Shown: positions 1 to 5,720, numbered from the stretch's first letter. The stretch is DNA of 5,720 nt from Rhodospirillales bacterium (GCA_007131045.1 SLRI01000211.1:1-5720); one strand, 5' to 3'. The notes: a model not told the origin generated them from the sequence alone. Numbers and translations: made by a program.

Positions 1-498
1 GACCTGATCTGGGTCTCCGGCACGCTCGGTGATGCGGCACTGGGGCTCAGGGTGATCAAGGGCCTGGCCGCCACCGAGGACGAGGCGTTCTATCTGGTCG
101 AGCGCTACCGCCGGCCCGAGCCGCGGCTCGCTCTCGGCCGGCGGCTCCTCGGCCTCGCCCATGCGGCAATCGACGTCTCCGACGGCCTCCTGGCCGATCT
201 CGGGCACATCCTCGAGGAATCGAAGGTCGGCGGCCGGCTCGAGGCCGAGCTCTTGCCCGTCTCCGACGTGGCGCACGGCCTGCCCGGCTGGCTCGAGGCG
301 GCGCTGGGCGGCGGCGACGACTACGAGCTCTTGTTCACCGCGCCCGAGGCCGCGACGCCGGCGATCGAGGGGCTGGCCGCCGAGCTCGACCTGCGGCTCG
401 CCGCGATCGGCCGGATCGTTGAGGGAGGCGGGCTCGAACTGGTCGATGCCGCGGGCGCGCCGCTTGCGGTCGAGGGCCATGGCTGGCGCCATTTCTGA
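1..498 (+). CDS. thiL: Thiamine-monophosphate kinase, C-terminal part (5'-truncated by window edge)
   Basis: ThiL phosphorylates thiamine monophosphate with ATP to give thiamine diphosphate, the last step of cofactor synthesis, in the cytoplasm. The reading frame is open from base 1 and stops with TGA at 496-498, so about 165 residues are present out of a usual length of about 320; the N-terminal ATP/Mg-binding half lies to the left of the window. Two family motifs are visible: AIDVSDGLLADLGHI, matching the ThiL 'DxSDGLxxDLxHI' segment, and GGDDYELLFT, matching the 'G(E/D)DYELLF' segment. The C-terminal IGRIVEGGG followed by a short strand and a GHGWRHF ending is also typical. An internal GTG at 52 is not the start, because family sequence continues upstream of it (DLIWVSGTLGDAALGL). 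Its last 20 bases overlap the start of the downstream transporter gene. The assignment is secure; only the left end is unseen. Confidence 0.95.
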   Translation, partial: DLIWVSGTLGDAALGLRVIKGLAATEDEAFYLVERYRRPEPRLALGRRLLGLAHAAIDVSDGLLADLGHILEESKVGGRLEAELLPVSDVAHGLPGWLEAALGGGDDYELLFTAPEAATPAIEGLAAELDLRLAAIGRIVEGGGLELVDAAGAPLAVEGHGWRHF

Positions 499-1399
499 GC
501 CGCGGGACGCCCCGGGGCCGGTCGAGCGGGCGGCTCCGGCACTCTTTCTGCTCTTCTGGTCGTCGGGGTTCGTTGCGGCCAAGCTCGGGCTCGAGGGGGC
601 CGAGCCGATCACCTTTCTGGCCCTGCGCTTTTGCATCGTGACCGTGCTGATGCTGGCGATCGCGCTCGCCATGGGCGCGCCCTGGCCGCGGCGGCCTTCG
701 GAGATCGGGCATATCCTGGTCGTCGGGCTGATCATGCAGGCGCTCTATTTCGGCGCCGCCTATCTCGCCTTCGATGCCGGGGTGACCGCTGGCGGCCTGG
801 CGCTGGTCGTCGGCATGCAGCCGGTGGTGACGGCCGTGCTCGCGGCGCCACTCCTGGGCGAGCGGGTTCGGCCCTTGCAGATCCTCGGGCTCGTGCTCGG
901 CGTCGTCGGCATCGTCATGGTGCTGGGCGAGAAGCTCAGCCACGGGCTGGGCACGCCCTTCGGGGTCGGGGTCGGGGTCTTGGCCCTCTTCTCGATCACC
1001 GGTGGCACCCTCTACCAGAAGCGCTTCTGCCCGCGCTTCGATCTCTGGACCGGGGGCACCCTGCAGTTCGGGGTCGCGGCACTGGTGACGAGTGTCGTGG
1101 CGCTCCTCTTCGAGGACAACAGCATCAGCTGGACCCCGGCCTTCGGCTGGGCGCTGGCCTATCTGGTGCTGGTCAACTCGATCGTCGCGATCGCGCTCTT
1201 GAACCTGATGCTCAGGCGGGGCGAGGCCGGCCGGGTCGCCTCGCTGTTCTTCCTGGTGCCGCCGGGTGCCGCCCTGGTGGCCTGGCTGGTGCTCGGCGAG
1301 ACGCTCGGGCTCCTGGCCCTTCTGGGCATGGCGGTGGCGACGGTGGGGGTCGCACTGGTCGTGCGCCCTCCAGCGGCAGCTTCTCAGGGCAGCCGGTAG
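479..1399 (+). CDS. EamA-domain DMT-superfamily transporter (10 TM)
   Basis: This is a complete 306-aa inner-membrane permease of the drug/metabolite transporter superfamily, with two tandem EamA repeats (about residues 18-145 and 160-298) of five predicted helices each. The first repeat carries WSSGFVAAKLGLEGAEPITF and ALRF, the usual EamA start, and ends with QPVVTAVLAAPLLGERV and a Gly/Val-rich helix. The second carries the matching FFLVPPGAALVAWLVLGET followed by a final hydrophobic helix. The ATG at 479 is chosen because a GAGGG lies just upstream and the domain begins about 20 residues later; the same frame is open further upstream, but there it only shadows thiL in another frame. The start lies inside thiL, so translation is probably coupled. 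The substrate cannot be read from the sequence: members export amino acids, metabolites or drugs. Proximity to thiL does not by itself make it a thiamine carrier. The 3' end overlaps the convergent lipoprotein gene by 16 nt. Confidence 0.93.
   Translation: MAGAISEPRDAPGPVERAAPALFLLFWSSGFVAAKLGLEGAEPITFLALRFCIVTVLMLAIALAMGAPWPRRPSEIGHILVVGLIMQALYFGAAYLAFDAGVTAGGLALVVGMQPVVTAVLAAPLLGERVRPLQILGLVLGVVGIVMVLGEKLSHGLGTPFGVGVGVLALFSITGGTLYQKRFCPRFDLWTGGTLQFGVAALVTSVVALLFEDNSISWTPAFGWALAYLVLVNSIVAIALLNLMLRRGEAGRVASLFFLVPPGAALVAWLVLGETLGLLALLGMAVATVGVALVVRPPAAASQGSR
962..977 (+). repeat. Short G-run tandem repeat (GGGGTC units)
   Basis: Three G4 runs at 962-965, 968-971 and 974-977 are separated by TC, and a further GGG sits at 949-951. 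The stretch encodes Gly-Val-Gly-Val-Gly-Val in a helix of the EamA transporter. Four G-runs with short loops could fold as a G-quadruplex on the coding strand, but coding of a Gly/Val helix in a GC-rich genome explains it equally well. Confidence 0.3.
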
Positions 1400-3117
1400 A
1401 GCCCGTCGTCGGTGACGATGTGCCGGCCGTCGGCCGTCATGGCGAAGCCGCGGCGCAGCTCGTGCCGGCGCGTCTCGTCCTCGAGATCGCAGCGCCAGAC
1501 CTCGCGCCAGCTGTCTGTCTCCCAGACCACGCAGCCGACGAAACCGGCGGCGAGCCGCATACCGTCGGCCGAGAACTGCAGCACCTGTGGCATCGGCACA
1601 ACGGATTGCAGCCACCGGCGCTCGGCATCCTGGACCTCTCGAAAATGCTGGCCGGGAAGGCCGGTCGACGAGGTCGTCGCCGCGAGCAGCGGGGCGTCCG
1701 TGATCAGGGCACCGTGGCCACTGCTGAGTGGCAGCAGCGGCAGCGGGTCGAGCCGCGGTGACCCGTCGGCTCCCGGTACCAGCTGGAAGAGCTCGACCAG
1801 TGGCCCGTGCAGGAGGGCGACCCGCCCTTGCGCCTGATCGACCGCGATGGCCCCGGCGTTGCGCAGATCGAAGCCGCGCCGGTGGAACGGCAGGTTGCCG
1901 GGCGCCGGCCCCCGCCACAGCTCGCGCGGGGCGAGGCTCGCGGGCTCGCGCAGCACGAGCAGCCGCGGGGCTTCGGGCGAGGTGGCGGCGGCGTAATGGC
2001 TGCCGAAAAGGCGAGGGCCGGGACGCCGGGCGGCAATGGCGTCGAGCTCGCCCGAGGGGTCGGTGACGCAGGACTGGAGCAGGTGGCCCTCGGCCCCGAG
2101 CGGCACCGGTGCCGTGCAGTCGAGCATCCCGGGCACGGGTGCCGCCGCTCGGCGCAGCTCGCCGGTAGCGGGGTCGAGCACGAGAAAGCTGCCATCGGGG
2201 TTGCCAAGCGCCAGCTGCGCCTCGTCGAGGCGGGCGAGGCGGAGGTCGGCGCCATCACCGACCGCTGGCAGCGGCAGCTTGCGCAGAGCACCGGACGGCA
2301 GGGTCAGGCGGCAGAGCGCGGGGTCGGTGGTCAGCGCCAGCAGCGTCGTGTCGTCGACCAGGATCTCGCGCCGCTGCGCGTGGTGGTAGCCCTCACCATA
2401 GCCCCTCGCCGTCCCGTCCTGGAGGGTCCCGCAGCTCACCCCCTGGTCCTGGAGCCGCCCCACCACCGCACCCGCCCGCGTGTCGACGAGGACGATCACG
2501 CGGCGAGCCGGGCCGCGCTCGACCGGCTCCTCCGCCCGGAGCGCCGCGAGGCGGCCGTCCGGGGAGAGGCGCGGTGCGGCCCAGGGGCGCTGCCGCTGCG
2601 CGCGGCGGAAGTCGTCCCGGCGGCGGTCGAACATGGCCGCTGGCGGCTCGGTCTCGCCCCAGAAGACGACGGGGACGAGCCGTTCTGTGGGTGGCTCGTG
2701 CGCCAGGGCGGCGAGGCTGCCGGTGGCCTGCACCTGCGGCGGCCGGCGCTCCTTCTCGACCTTCGACCAGAGCAGCGTGCCGTCGACCAGGCCCGCCTCG
2801 TCATAGGCGACGAAGAGGAAATGGTCCGCAGCACCGAGGCGGTCGACCGCGGGGATCGGCACGAAGAAGGGCAACATCGGGAACCATACCATGCTCCCGG
2901 CGTCGCCGGTCCGGTGGAAGGCCTCGAGGCGGCCGTCGTGGAAGCGCGCGTCGGGGGCGCCGAGTGCGGCATGCACCGCCGTGCGGTCGTGGGCCGTCGT
3001 CTGGAGCGCCTGCATGGCAGCACTGTCGTGCTGCCTGGTGAGCGGCGGCAGGGGCACGCAGCCGCTGACGCCGAGGGCGAGGATCGAGAAGATCGCGAGG
3101 ACGGATCGGCGAAGCAT
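1384..3117 (-). CDS. Lipoprotein with BamE/SmpA-like N-terminus and beta-propeller-like C-terminal region
   Basis: This is a 577-aa putative outer-membrane lipoprotein. Residues 1-20 form a lipoprotein signal (MLRRS, hydrophobic core, then lipobox VSGC with Cys20). The residue after the Cys is Val, not Asp, so outer-membrane sorting is expected. Residues about 40-117 resemble the BamE/SmpA/OmlA fold: a short helix with DRTAVHAALGAPDARF, like 'xxxVxxxLGxPD', then EAFHR and a FLFVAYDEAGLVDG strand pair. From about 160 onward there are repeated strand patterns with propeller features (RLSPDGRLAALRAE, SFLVLDPATGELR, LQFSADGMRLAAGFVGCVVW, FAMTADGRHIVTDDGLYRLP), suggesting a WD40/PQQ-like propeller with poorly conserved blades. 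The ATG at 3117 has AGGAG eight bases upstream. It is the last gene of the minus-strand operon, 30 nt after the UspA-like gene. I do not recognise the exact family; the domain calls rest on pattern only, and a function in envelope assembly or sensing is inference. Confidence 0.85.
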   Translation of the reverse strand: MLRRSVLAIFSILALGVSGCVPLPPLTRQHDSAAMQALQTTAHDRTAVHAALGAPDARFHDGRLEAFHRTGDAGSMVWFPMLPFFVPIPAVDRLGAADHFLFVAYDEAGLVDGTLLWSKVEKERRPPQVQATGSLAALAHEPPTERLVPVVFWGETEPPAAMFDRRRDDFRRAQRQRPWAAPRLSPDGRLAALRAEEPVERGPARRVIVLVDTRAGAVVGRLQDQGVSCGTLQDGTARGYGEGYHHAQRREILVDDTTLLALTTDPALCRLTLPSGALRKLPLPAVGDGADLRLARLDEAQLALGNPDGSFLVLDPATGELRRAAAPVPGMLDCTAPVPLGAEGHLLQSCVTDPSGELDAIAARRPGPRLFGSHYAAATSPEAPRLLVLREPASLAPRELWRGPAPGNLPFHRRGFDLRNAGAIAVDQAQGRVALLHGPLVELFQLVPGADGSPRLDPLPLLPLSSGHGALITDAPLLAATTSSTGLPGQHFREVQDAERRWLQSVVPMPQVLQFSADGMRLAAGFVGCVVWETDSWREVWRCDLEDETRRHELRRGFAMTADGRHIVTDDGLYRLP

Positions 3118-3125
3118 GTGACCGG

Positions 3126-3130
3126 CTCCT
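3126..3130 (-). promoter_or_regulatory. Strong ribosome binding site of the lipoprotein gene
   Basis: A perfect AGGAG on the minus strand stands 8 nt before the ATG at 3117. It fixes the start of the lipoprotein gene and agrees with the signal peptide beginning there. Confidence 0.75.
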
Positions 3131-3133
3131 GCT

Positions 3134-3147
3134 GCGCCGTGCGGCGC
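3134..3147 (-). other. Small intercistronic hairpin
   Basis: Between the stop of the UspA-like gene and the ribosome binding site of the lipoprotein gene, the minus strand reads GCGCC-GCAC-GGCGC, a 5-bp all-GC stem with a 4-nt loop. No T-tract follows, so it is not an intrinsic terminator. It could stabilise mRNA or set differential expression of the two cistrons, but a stem this short is not rare in a GC-rich genome. Confidence 0.3.
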
Positions 3148-3732
3148 TCAGCTCAACGCGTCGATCTCTTCTTCGGTGAGCTGGCCCGGGACCAGGGTGA
3201 CGGGGATGCGGAACTTGTTCTGGCCGATGTTCTTCATCAGGTAGGTGACCAGCGGGCCCGGATCGTTGCCCTTCTCGGCGGTGGCGAGGACCAGGAGCGA
3301 GATCGAGGGCTCCTCGTCGAGCAGCTCGATCAGCTGCTCGGCGCGCTGGCCCTCGCGGATATGGACGGCAGGCATGGTACCCGTCTGGCCGAAGACCTCG
3401 GCGGCCAGGGTCTGCATCTTGCGCTCGGCGTCGAGTCTGGCCTCCTCCTCCATCACCCGTCCGACGCCGATCCAGTGCTGGAACTCGATGGGCTCGATCA
3501 CGTAGAGCAGGGCGACGCGGCCCCTGGTGTGCTGGGCCCGGCGGCAGGCGAAGCGCAGTGCGCTTTGCATCTCCTCGCTCTCGTCGACGACGACGAGGAA
3601 GACCCGCTGGCCCTTCTCGGCCGGGGCCTCGGTCGCCTGGGTAGTGGCGGTGTCGGCTGCCGGCTCGCCGTTGCCGCCTTCGGCGCCGACCGGCTGCGGA
3701 TCGCCCTGGGGATCGTCGTTCATGCCCTGCAT
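3148..3732 (-). CDS. UspA-fold universal stress protein with acidic N-terminal extension
   Basis: This is a 194-aa cytoplasmic protein. Residues 1-42 are low-complexity (Ala, Glu, Asp, Gln, Pro, Gly rich) and probably disordered. Residues 43-180 fit a single Usp domain: strand RVFLVVVDESEE with the family Asp50, helix SALRFACRRA, strand VALLYVIEP, a charged helix EEEARLDAERKMQ, strand MPAVHIREG, helix AEQLIELLDEE, strand SLLVLATAE, and the terminal strand PVTLVPGQL. The usual ATP loop G-2x-G-9x-G-S/T is not intact here (GNDPG, then a later GQN), so nucleotide binding is doubtful. The ATG at 3732 has AGAAG 10 nt upstream and lies 4 nt after the preceding gene's stop; the ATG at 3723 (MNDD) is an alternative with a poorer ribosome site. 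The longer frame reaching 3834 only overlaps the upstream gene. It is the third gene of the operon, and a role regulating its membrane neighbours is inference. Confidence 0.88.
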   Translation of the reverse strand: MQGMNDDPQGDPQPVGAEGGNGEPAADTATTQATEAPAEKGQRVFLVVVDESEEMQSALRFACRRAQHTRGRVALLYVIEPIEFQHWIGVGRVMEEEARLDAERKMQTLAAEVFGQTGTMPAVHIREGQRAEQLIELLDEEPSISLLVLATAEKGNDPGPLVTYLMKNIGQNKFRIPVTLVPGQLTEEEIDALS

Positions 3733-3736
3733 CGCA

Positions 3737-4489
3737 TCATGTCTTCTTGAAGACGACACCGGCGGTCCAGCCGGCGCCGATGGCGAGGAGAACCGAGACC
3801 AGGCCATAGAGCGCCGGCGTGTTGCGCGCCGCATCGAAAATTTCGGCCTCGAGCCCGACCTTGGAGATCACCAGCACGCTGGTCTGGGCGCCGACCACGG
3901 TGCCCTCCTGGAGCTGAAGCACCTCGACCTGGTAGTTGCCCGGCGGCACGTTGGCGGGAAAGCTCAAGGTGGTGCGAAACAGCCGATCGCCGAGAAAGCG
4001 GACCGGCGCCACCTCGATCGAATAGAGGTCGTCGCGGGCCTTGTTGCGGACCAGCGCCTCGCGGAAGGCGGCGAGCTCGACGGCCGAGCGGTCGGCGGCG
4101 TCCACCGGCTGCAGCGCCAGCTTCTCGGTGCCGATGCGAAACCGCACCCGCTCGTCCTCGTCCATGACCTCTTCGAGCGGGCCGCTCGAGGCCACGGCGT
4201 AGAAGGCCGGGGCGTTCGCGAAGGTGATCTGGTCGGTGTTGAGCCAGACCGGGCCGATCCGGCTCTTGCGGCGGACCGTGCTCTCGGTCTCCGGGCCGCG
4301 CACGACCACGACCACGTCGCCGCCGGCCTCGTCGAGGGCGCCGAACAAGAGGACGTTGGAGCCGGTGAACGCCGTGGTGATGGCGATCAGGTGGTGCGAG
4401 AGATCGGCGATGAAGCCGCTGGCACGGGCCGCCGAGGAAGGCCCCGCGAGCAGGAGGGCCAGCACCAGCGCGACCAGCAGCCGGCTCAT
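3737..4489 (-). CDS. Alph_Pro_TM / TIGR02186-family envelope protein
   Basis: This 250-aa protein has an N-terminal Sec signal (MSRLLVALVLALLLAG, likely cut after Ala20 or Ala23), a periplasmic domain of about 200 residues and one C-terminal membrane helix (about residues 224-246, ALYGLVSVLLAIGAGW) followed by a short cytoplasmic tail FKKT. The mature start FIADLSHHLIAITTAFTGSN, then LLFGALDE and VVVVVRGPE, is the recognisable opening of the alphaproteobacterial Alph_Pro_TM family (TIGR02186). Its function is unknown. From family knowledge, members are often encoded next to sulfite/sulfur-type exporters of the TauE/SafE class; here the neighbour is a YeeE-type permease, which keeps the sulfur theme. 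The ATG at 4489 is chosen because GGAGG lies 4 nt upstream and the signal peptide begins there; the upstream extension to 4570 is highly charged and would mask the signal peptide. It lies 55 nt after the permease gene and 4 nt before the UspA-like gene. Confidence 0.9.
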   Translation of the reverse strand: MSRLLVALVLALLLAGPSSAARASGFIADLSHHLIAITTAFTGSNVLLFGALDEAGGDVVVVVRGPETESTVRRKSRIGPVWLNTDQITFANAPAFYAVASSGPLEEVMDEDERVRFRIGTEKLALQPVDAADRSAVELAAFREALVRNKARDDLYSIEVAPVRFLGDRLFRTTLSFPANVPPGNYQVEVLQLQEGTVVGAQTSVLVISKVGLEAEIFDAARNTPALYGLVSVLLAIGAGWTAGVVFKKT

Positions 4490-4530
4490 GCGGCCTCCGC
4501 CCGGCACCCGGTCGCCTTTTCGCTCGGCAT
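4486..4530 (-). CDS. Possible 14-aa coupling/leader ORF
   Basis: Between the permease and the Alph_Pro_TM gene the minus strand holds ATG at 4530 followed by 13 sense codons (MPSEKATGCRAEAA). It ends in ATGA, where its TGA overlaps the ATG of the next gene at 4489. A GGTGGAG stretch precedes it. The arrangement would allow translational coupling. There is no homology evidence, the frame is very short, and an ATG here may be chance. Confidence 0.2.
   Translation of the reverse strand: MPSEKATGCRAEAA
4494..4498 (-). promoter_or_regulatory. Ribosome binding site deciding the Alph_Pro_TM start
   Basis: GGAGG on the minus strand with a 4-nt spacer to the ATG at 4489. It supports that start over the in-frame ATG at 4570, which would place 27 charged residues before the signal peptide. 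Confidence 0.7.
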
Positions 4531-4544
4531 CGCTCCACCTTCTC

Positions 4545-5666
4545 TCATGCCCGCCCCGTCTCGGCCGCACCCAGTCCGAGGGCCGCCCGCCAGCCGCCCC
4601 GCTCGAGCCGCCTGAGCGCCAAAACGGCGCCGGCGACGATCCCGCTCATCGCGACGAACGAGCCCAGGGCCAGCGTCGAAAGCCCGCTCATCCCTTGGCC
4701 CACGGTGCAGCCCAGGGCCAGAATGCCGCCGAAGCCCATCAAGAGACCACCTGCCACGTGGCGTATCATATCGTCCCTGGAGCTGAACGTCTCTACCCTG
4801 AAACGCCCGCCCAGCGCTGCCGAAAACGCGGCCCCGAGGATGGTGCCGATGGCGAGGGCGGCACCGAAACCGGGCCAGAGCCCGTTGCCGGTCATCGTCC
4901 AGAAGAGGGCGCGCGAGGTCGGGGCGACGTAGGAGAGGGAGGCCAAGGCCACCGGCTCGAAGGGATCGGCAAAGAGCCGACCGGTGACGAGAAAGCCCAG
5001 GGCGACCAGCGTGCCGAGGCCGAGGCCGAGCGCGATGTCGGCCGGGTTGCGGCGAAACGCCCGGTCCTTGAAGACGAAGGCGAAGAGCCCGCAGCCGAGC
5101 ACCAGGCCCAGTGCCAGATCGGCCGCCGCTGCCGACACCGCGCCGCTGCGGGCGACGAAGGCGCCGAGACTCTGGGTCGGCTGGTCGAGCGGCCAAGAGG
5201 CGAGCCCGCGCAACGCCTCGGCCGGCAGCACCAGAATGCCGCCCACCGTGGCGAAGGCGGCGAGGCCCAGCACCAGCACGACCACCAGCGCCTTGAGGCT
5301 GCCGGCACCCAGGCGCACCAGGTTGCGGCTGCCGCAGCCGCCGGCCAGGACCATGCCGATGCCGAACAACAGCCCGCCGGCAAACAGGCCCACGGGCTCG
5401 AGCCGGGGGGCGAGGTAGAAGGCCTCGGCGAGCGGCACCAGCCCGCTAGCCGCCATCAGCTGAACCAGCACCAGGGCCGTGGCGATAGCCAGCGCCCAGG
5501 CACGCAGCCGCCGCCAGCTGCCGAACAGATAGGCGTCGCTGATCGCCCCCATGGTGCAGAAATGGGTGCGCTCGATCAGCCAGCCGGCCGCCAAGCCCAA
5601 CAGACCCGCGACGATGGCGAGCCCCGCCACGGGTGACTGCGACAACAAATCGACCAAGGCCGCCAC
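4545..5666 (-). CDS. YeeE/YedE-family sulfur-compound permease (SoxT/TsuA-like)
   Basis: This is a 373-aa polytopic inner-membrane protein with about nine or ten hydrophobic helices and two related halves, as in the Sulf_transp (PF04143) family. Members such as TsuA/YeeE import thiosulfate, and SoxT proteins accompany sulfur-oxidation genes. Three hallmark cysteines are present: Cys37 in ERTHFCTMGAISD, Cys111 in LAGGCGSRNLVRLGAGS and Cys320 in LALGCTVGQGMSGLSTLALG. In TsuA the equivalent cysteines are thought to pass thiosulfate through the pore by S-H...S contacts. The GTG at 5666 is chosen because GGAGG within a G-rich run lies 10 nt upstream and hydrophobic sequence begins soon after. A TTG at 5717 would only add a Gly/Arg-rich tail, although the gene could in principle start there. 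It appears to be the first gene of the minus-strand operon. The substrate (thiosulfate, sulfite or another sulfur species) is not settled by sequence. Confidence 0.92.
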   Translation of the reverse strand: MAALVDLLSQSPVAGLAIVAGLLGLAAGWLIERTHFCTMGAISDAYLFGSWRRLRAWALAIATALVLVQLMAASGLVPLAEAFYLAPRLEPVGLFAGGLLFGIGMVLAGGCGSRNLVRLGAGSLKALVVVLVLGLAAFATVGGILVLPAEALRGLASWPLDQPTQSLGAFVARSGAVSAAAADLALGLVLGCGLFAFVFKDRAFRRNPADIALGLGLGTLVALGFLVTGRLFADPFEPVALASLSYVAPTSRALFWTMTGNGLWPGFGAALAIGTILGAAFSAALGGRFRVETFSSRDDMIRHVAGGLLMGFGGILALGCTVGQGMSGLSTLALGSFVAMSGIVAGAVLALRRLERGGWRAALGLGAAETGRA

Positions 5667-5676
5667 GCGCCTTCGA

Positions 5677-5681
5677 CCTCC
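5677..5681 (-). promoter_or_regulatory. Ribosome binding site for the GTG start of the permease
   Basis: GGAGG at the end of a longer G-run on the minus strand, 10 nt before the GTG at 5666. A weaker AAGG lies closer (5670-5673). Together they favour the GTG over TTG starts at 5717 or 5657. No clear promoter is visible in the remaining 40 bases to the window edge. Confidence 0.55.
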
Positions 5682-5720
5682 CCCCGAACCAGCCCCGCAG
5701 GCCGGCTGCAACGCCAACCA

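Larger units (their letters stand above)
1384..5666 (-). other. Putative four-gene operon: sulfur permease, Alph_Pro_TM, UspA-like, lipoprotein
   Basis: Four genes run in the same direction with gaps of 55, 4 and 30 nt, and no terminator-like hairpin with a T-tract separates them. Three of the four products are membrane or envelope proteins and one is a cytoplasmic UspA-fold protein. Cotranscription is inferred from spacing. A shared role in handling a reduced sulfur compound is suggested only by the permease and by the known neighbourhood habit of the TIGR02186 family. Confidence 0.65.

Noticed and set aside
1370..1415. Possible bidirectional terminator at the convergent gene ends
   Set aside because: Only about 4 bp of imperfect GGGC/GCCC pairing is present and there is no T-tract on either strand.
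335..1918. 527-aa open frame on the minus strand opposite thiL and the EamA transporter
   Set aside because: It is Arg/Ala/Pro-rich without domain features and opposes clear family motifs on the plus strand.
1807..3750. 647-aa open frame on the plus strand antisense to the lipoprotein and Usp genes
   Set aside because: Its composition is repetitive and charged with no recognisable domain. It mirrors two genes that have good ribosome sites, a lipobox and a Usp fold. Long antisense frames are expected at this GC content.
4490..4570. N-terminal extension of the Alph_Pro_TM protein starting at 4570
   Set aside because: It would put a charged, Arg-rich stretch before a clean signal peptide and overlap the permease gene. 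The ATG at 4489 has GGAGG directly upstream.
4224..5636. 470-aa open frame on the plus strand opposite the YeeE-type permease
   Set aside because: It is Gln/Glu/His/Arg-rich low-complexity sequence, the expected mirror of a hydrophobic membrane protein. The permease motifs are unambiguous on the other strand.
5667..5720. Promoter for the minus-strand operon
   Set aside because: Only about 54 bases are available, and I see no convincing -35/-10 pair or operator palindrome. The promoter may lie beyond the window.

Overview
The window is very GC-rich and densely coded, with almost no intergenic space. It looks like an alphaproteobacterial chromosome, probably Rhodospirillales-like or a relative. 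The best clue is the protein at 3737-4489, which belongs to the Alph_Pro_TM/TIGR02186 type of envelope protein, a family essentially confined to Alphaproteobacteria. The genus cannot be named from the sequence alone.

Left part, plus strand (1-1399): the C-terminal half of thiamine-monophosphate kinase (thiL), cut by the window edge. It overlaps by 20 nt a complete 306-aa EamA/DMT-type 10-helix transporter. These two look like the end of a rightward transcription unit.

Right part, minus strand (5666 down to 1384): four tightly spaced genes that look like one operon. In order of transcription they are (1) a 373-aa YeeE/YedE-type (SoxT/TsuA-like) sulfur-compound permease with the three family cysteines; (2) a 250-aa Alph_Pro_TM/TIGR02186 protein with a signal peptide, a periplasmic domain and a C-terminal membrane anchor; (3) a 194-aa UspA-fold protein with a disordered acidic N-terminal extension and a degenerate nucleotide loop; (4) a 577-aa lipoprotein with an apparent BamE/SmpA-like N-terminal domain followed by a beta-propeller-like repeat region. 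A 14-codon reading frame overlaps the start of gene 2 and may couple its translation.

The two transcription units converge, and their 3' coding ends overlap by 16 nt with no visible terminator between them. My reading, which is inference, is that the minus-strand operon is a sulfur-compound uptake or handling module joined to an envelope lipoprotein and a stress-type regulator. The joint occurrence of these four families is the most interesting thing here. There is no tRNA, rRNA, CRISPR array, insertion sequence or sign of recent transfer. No gene-free stretch exceeds about 55 bases.
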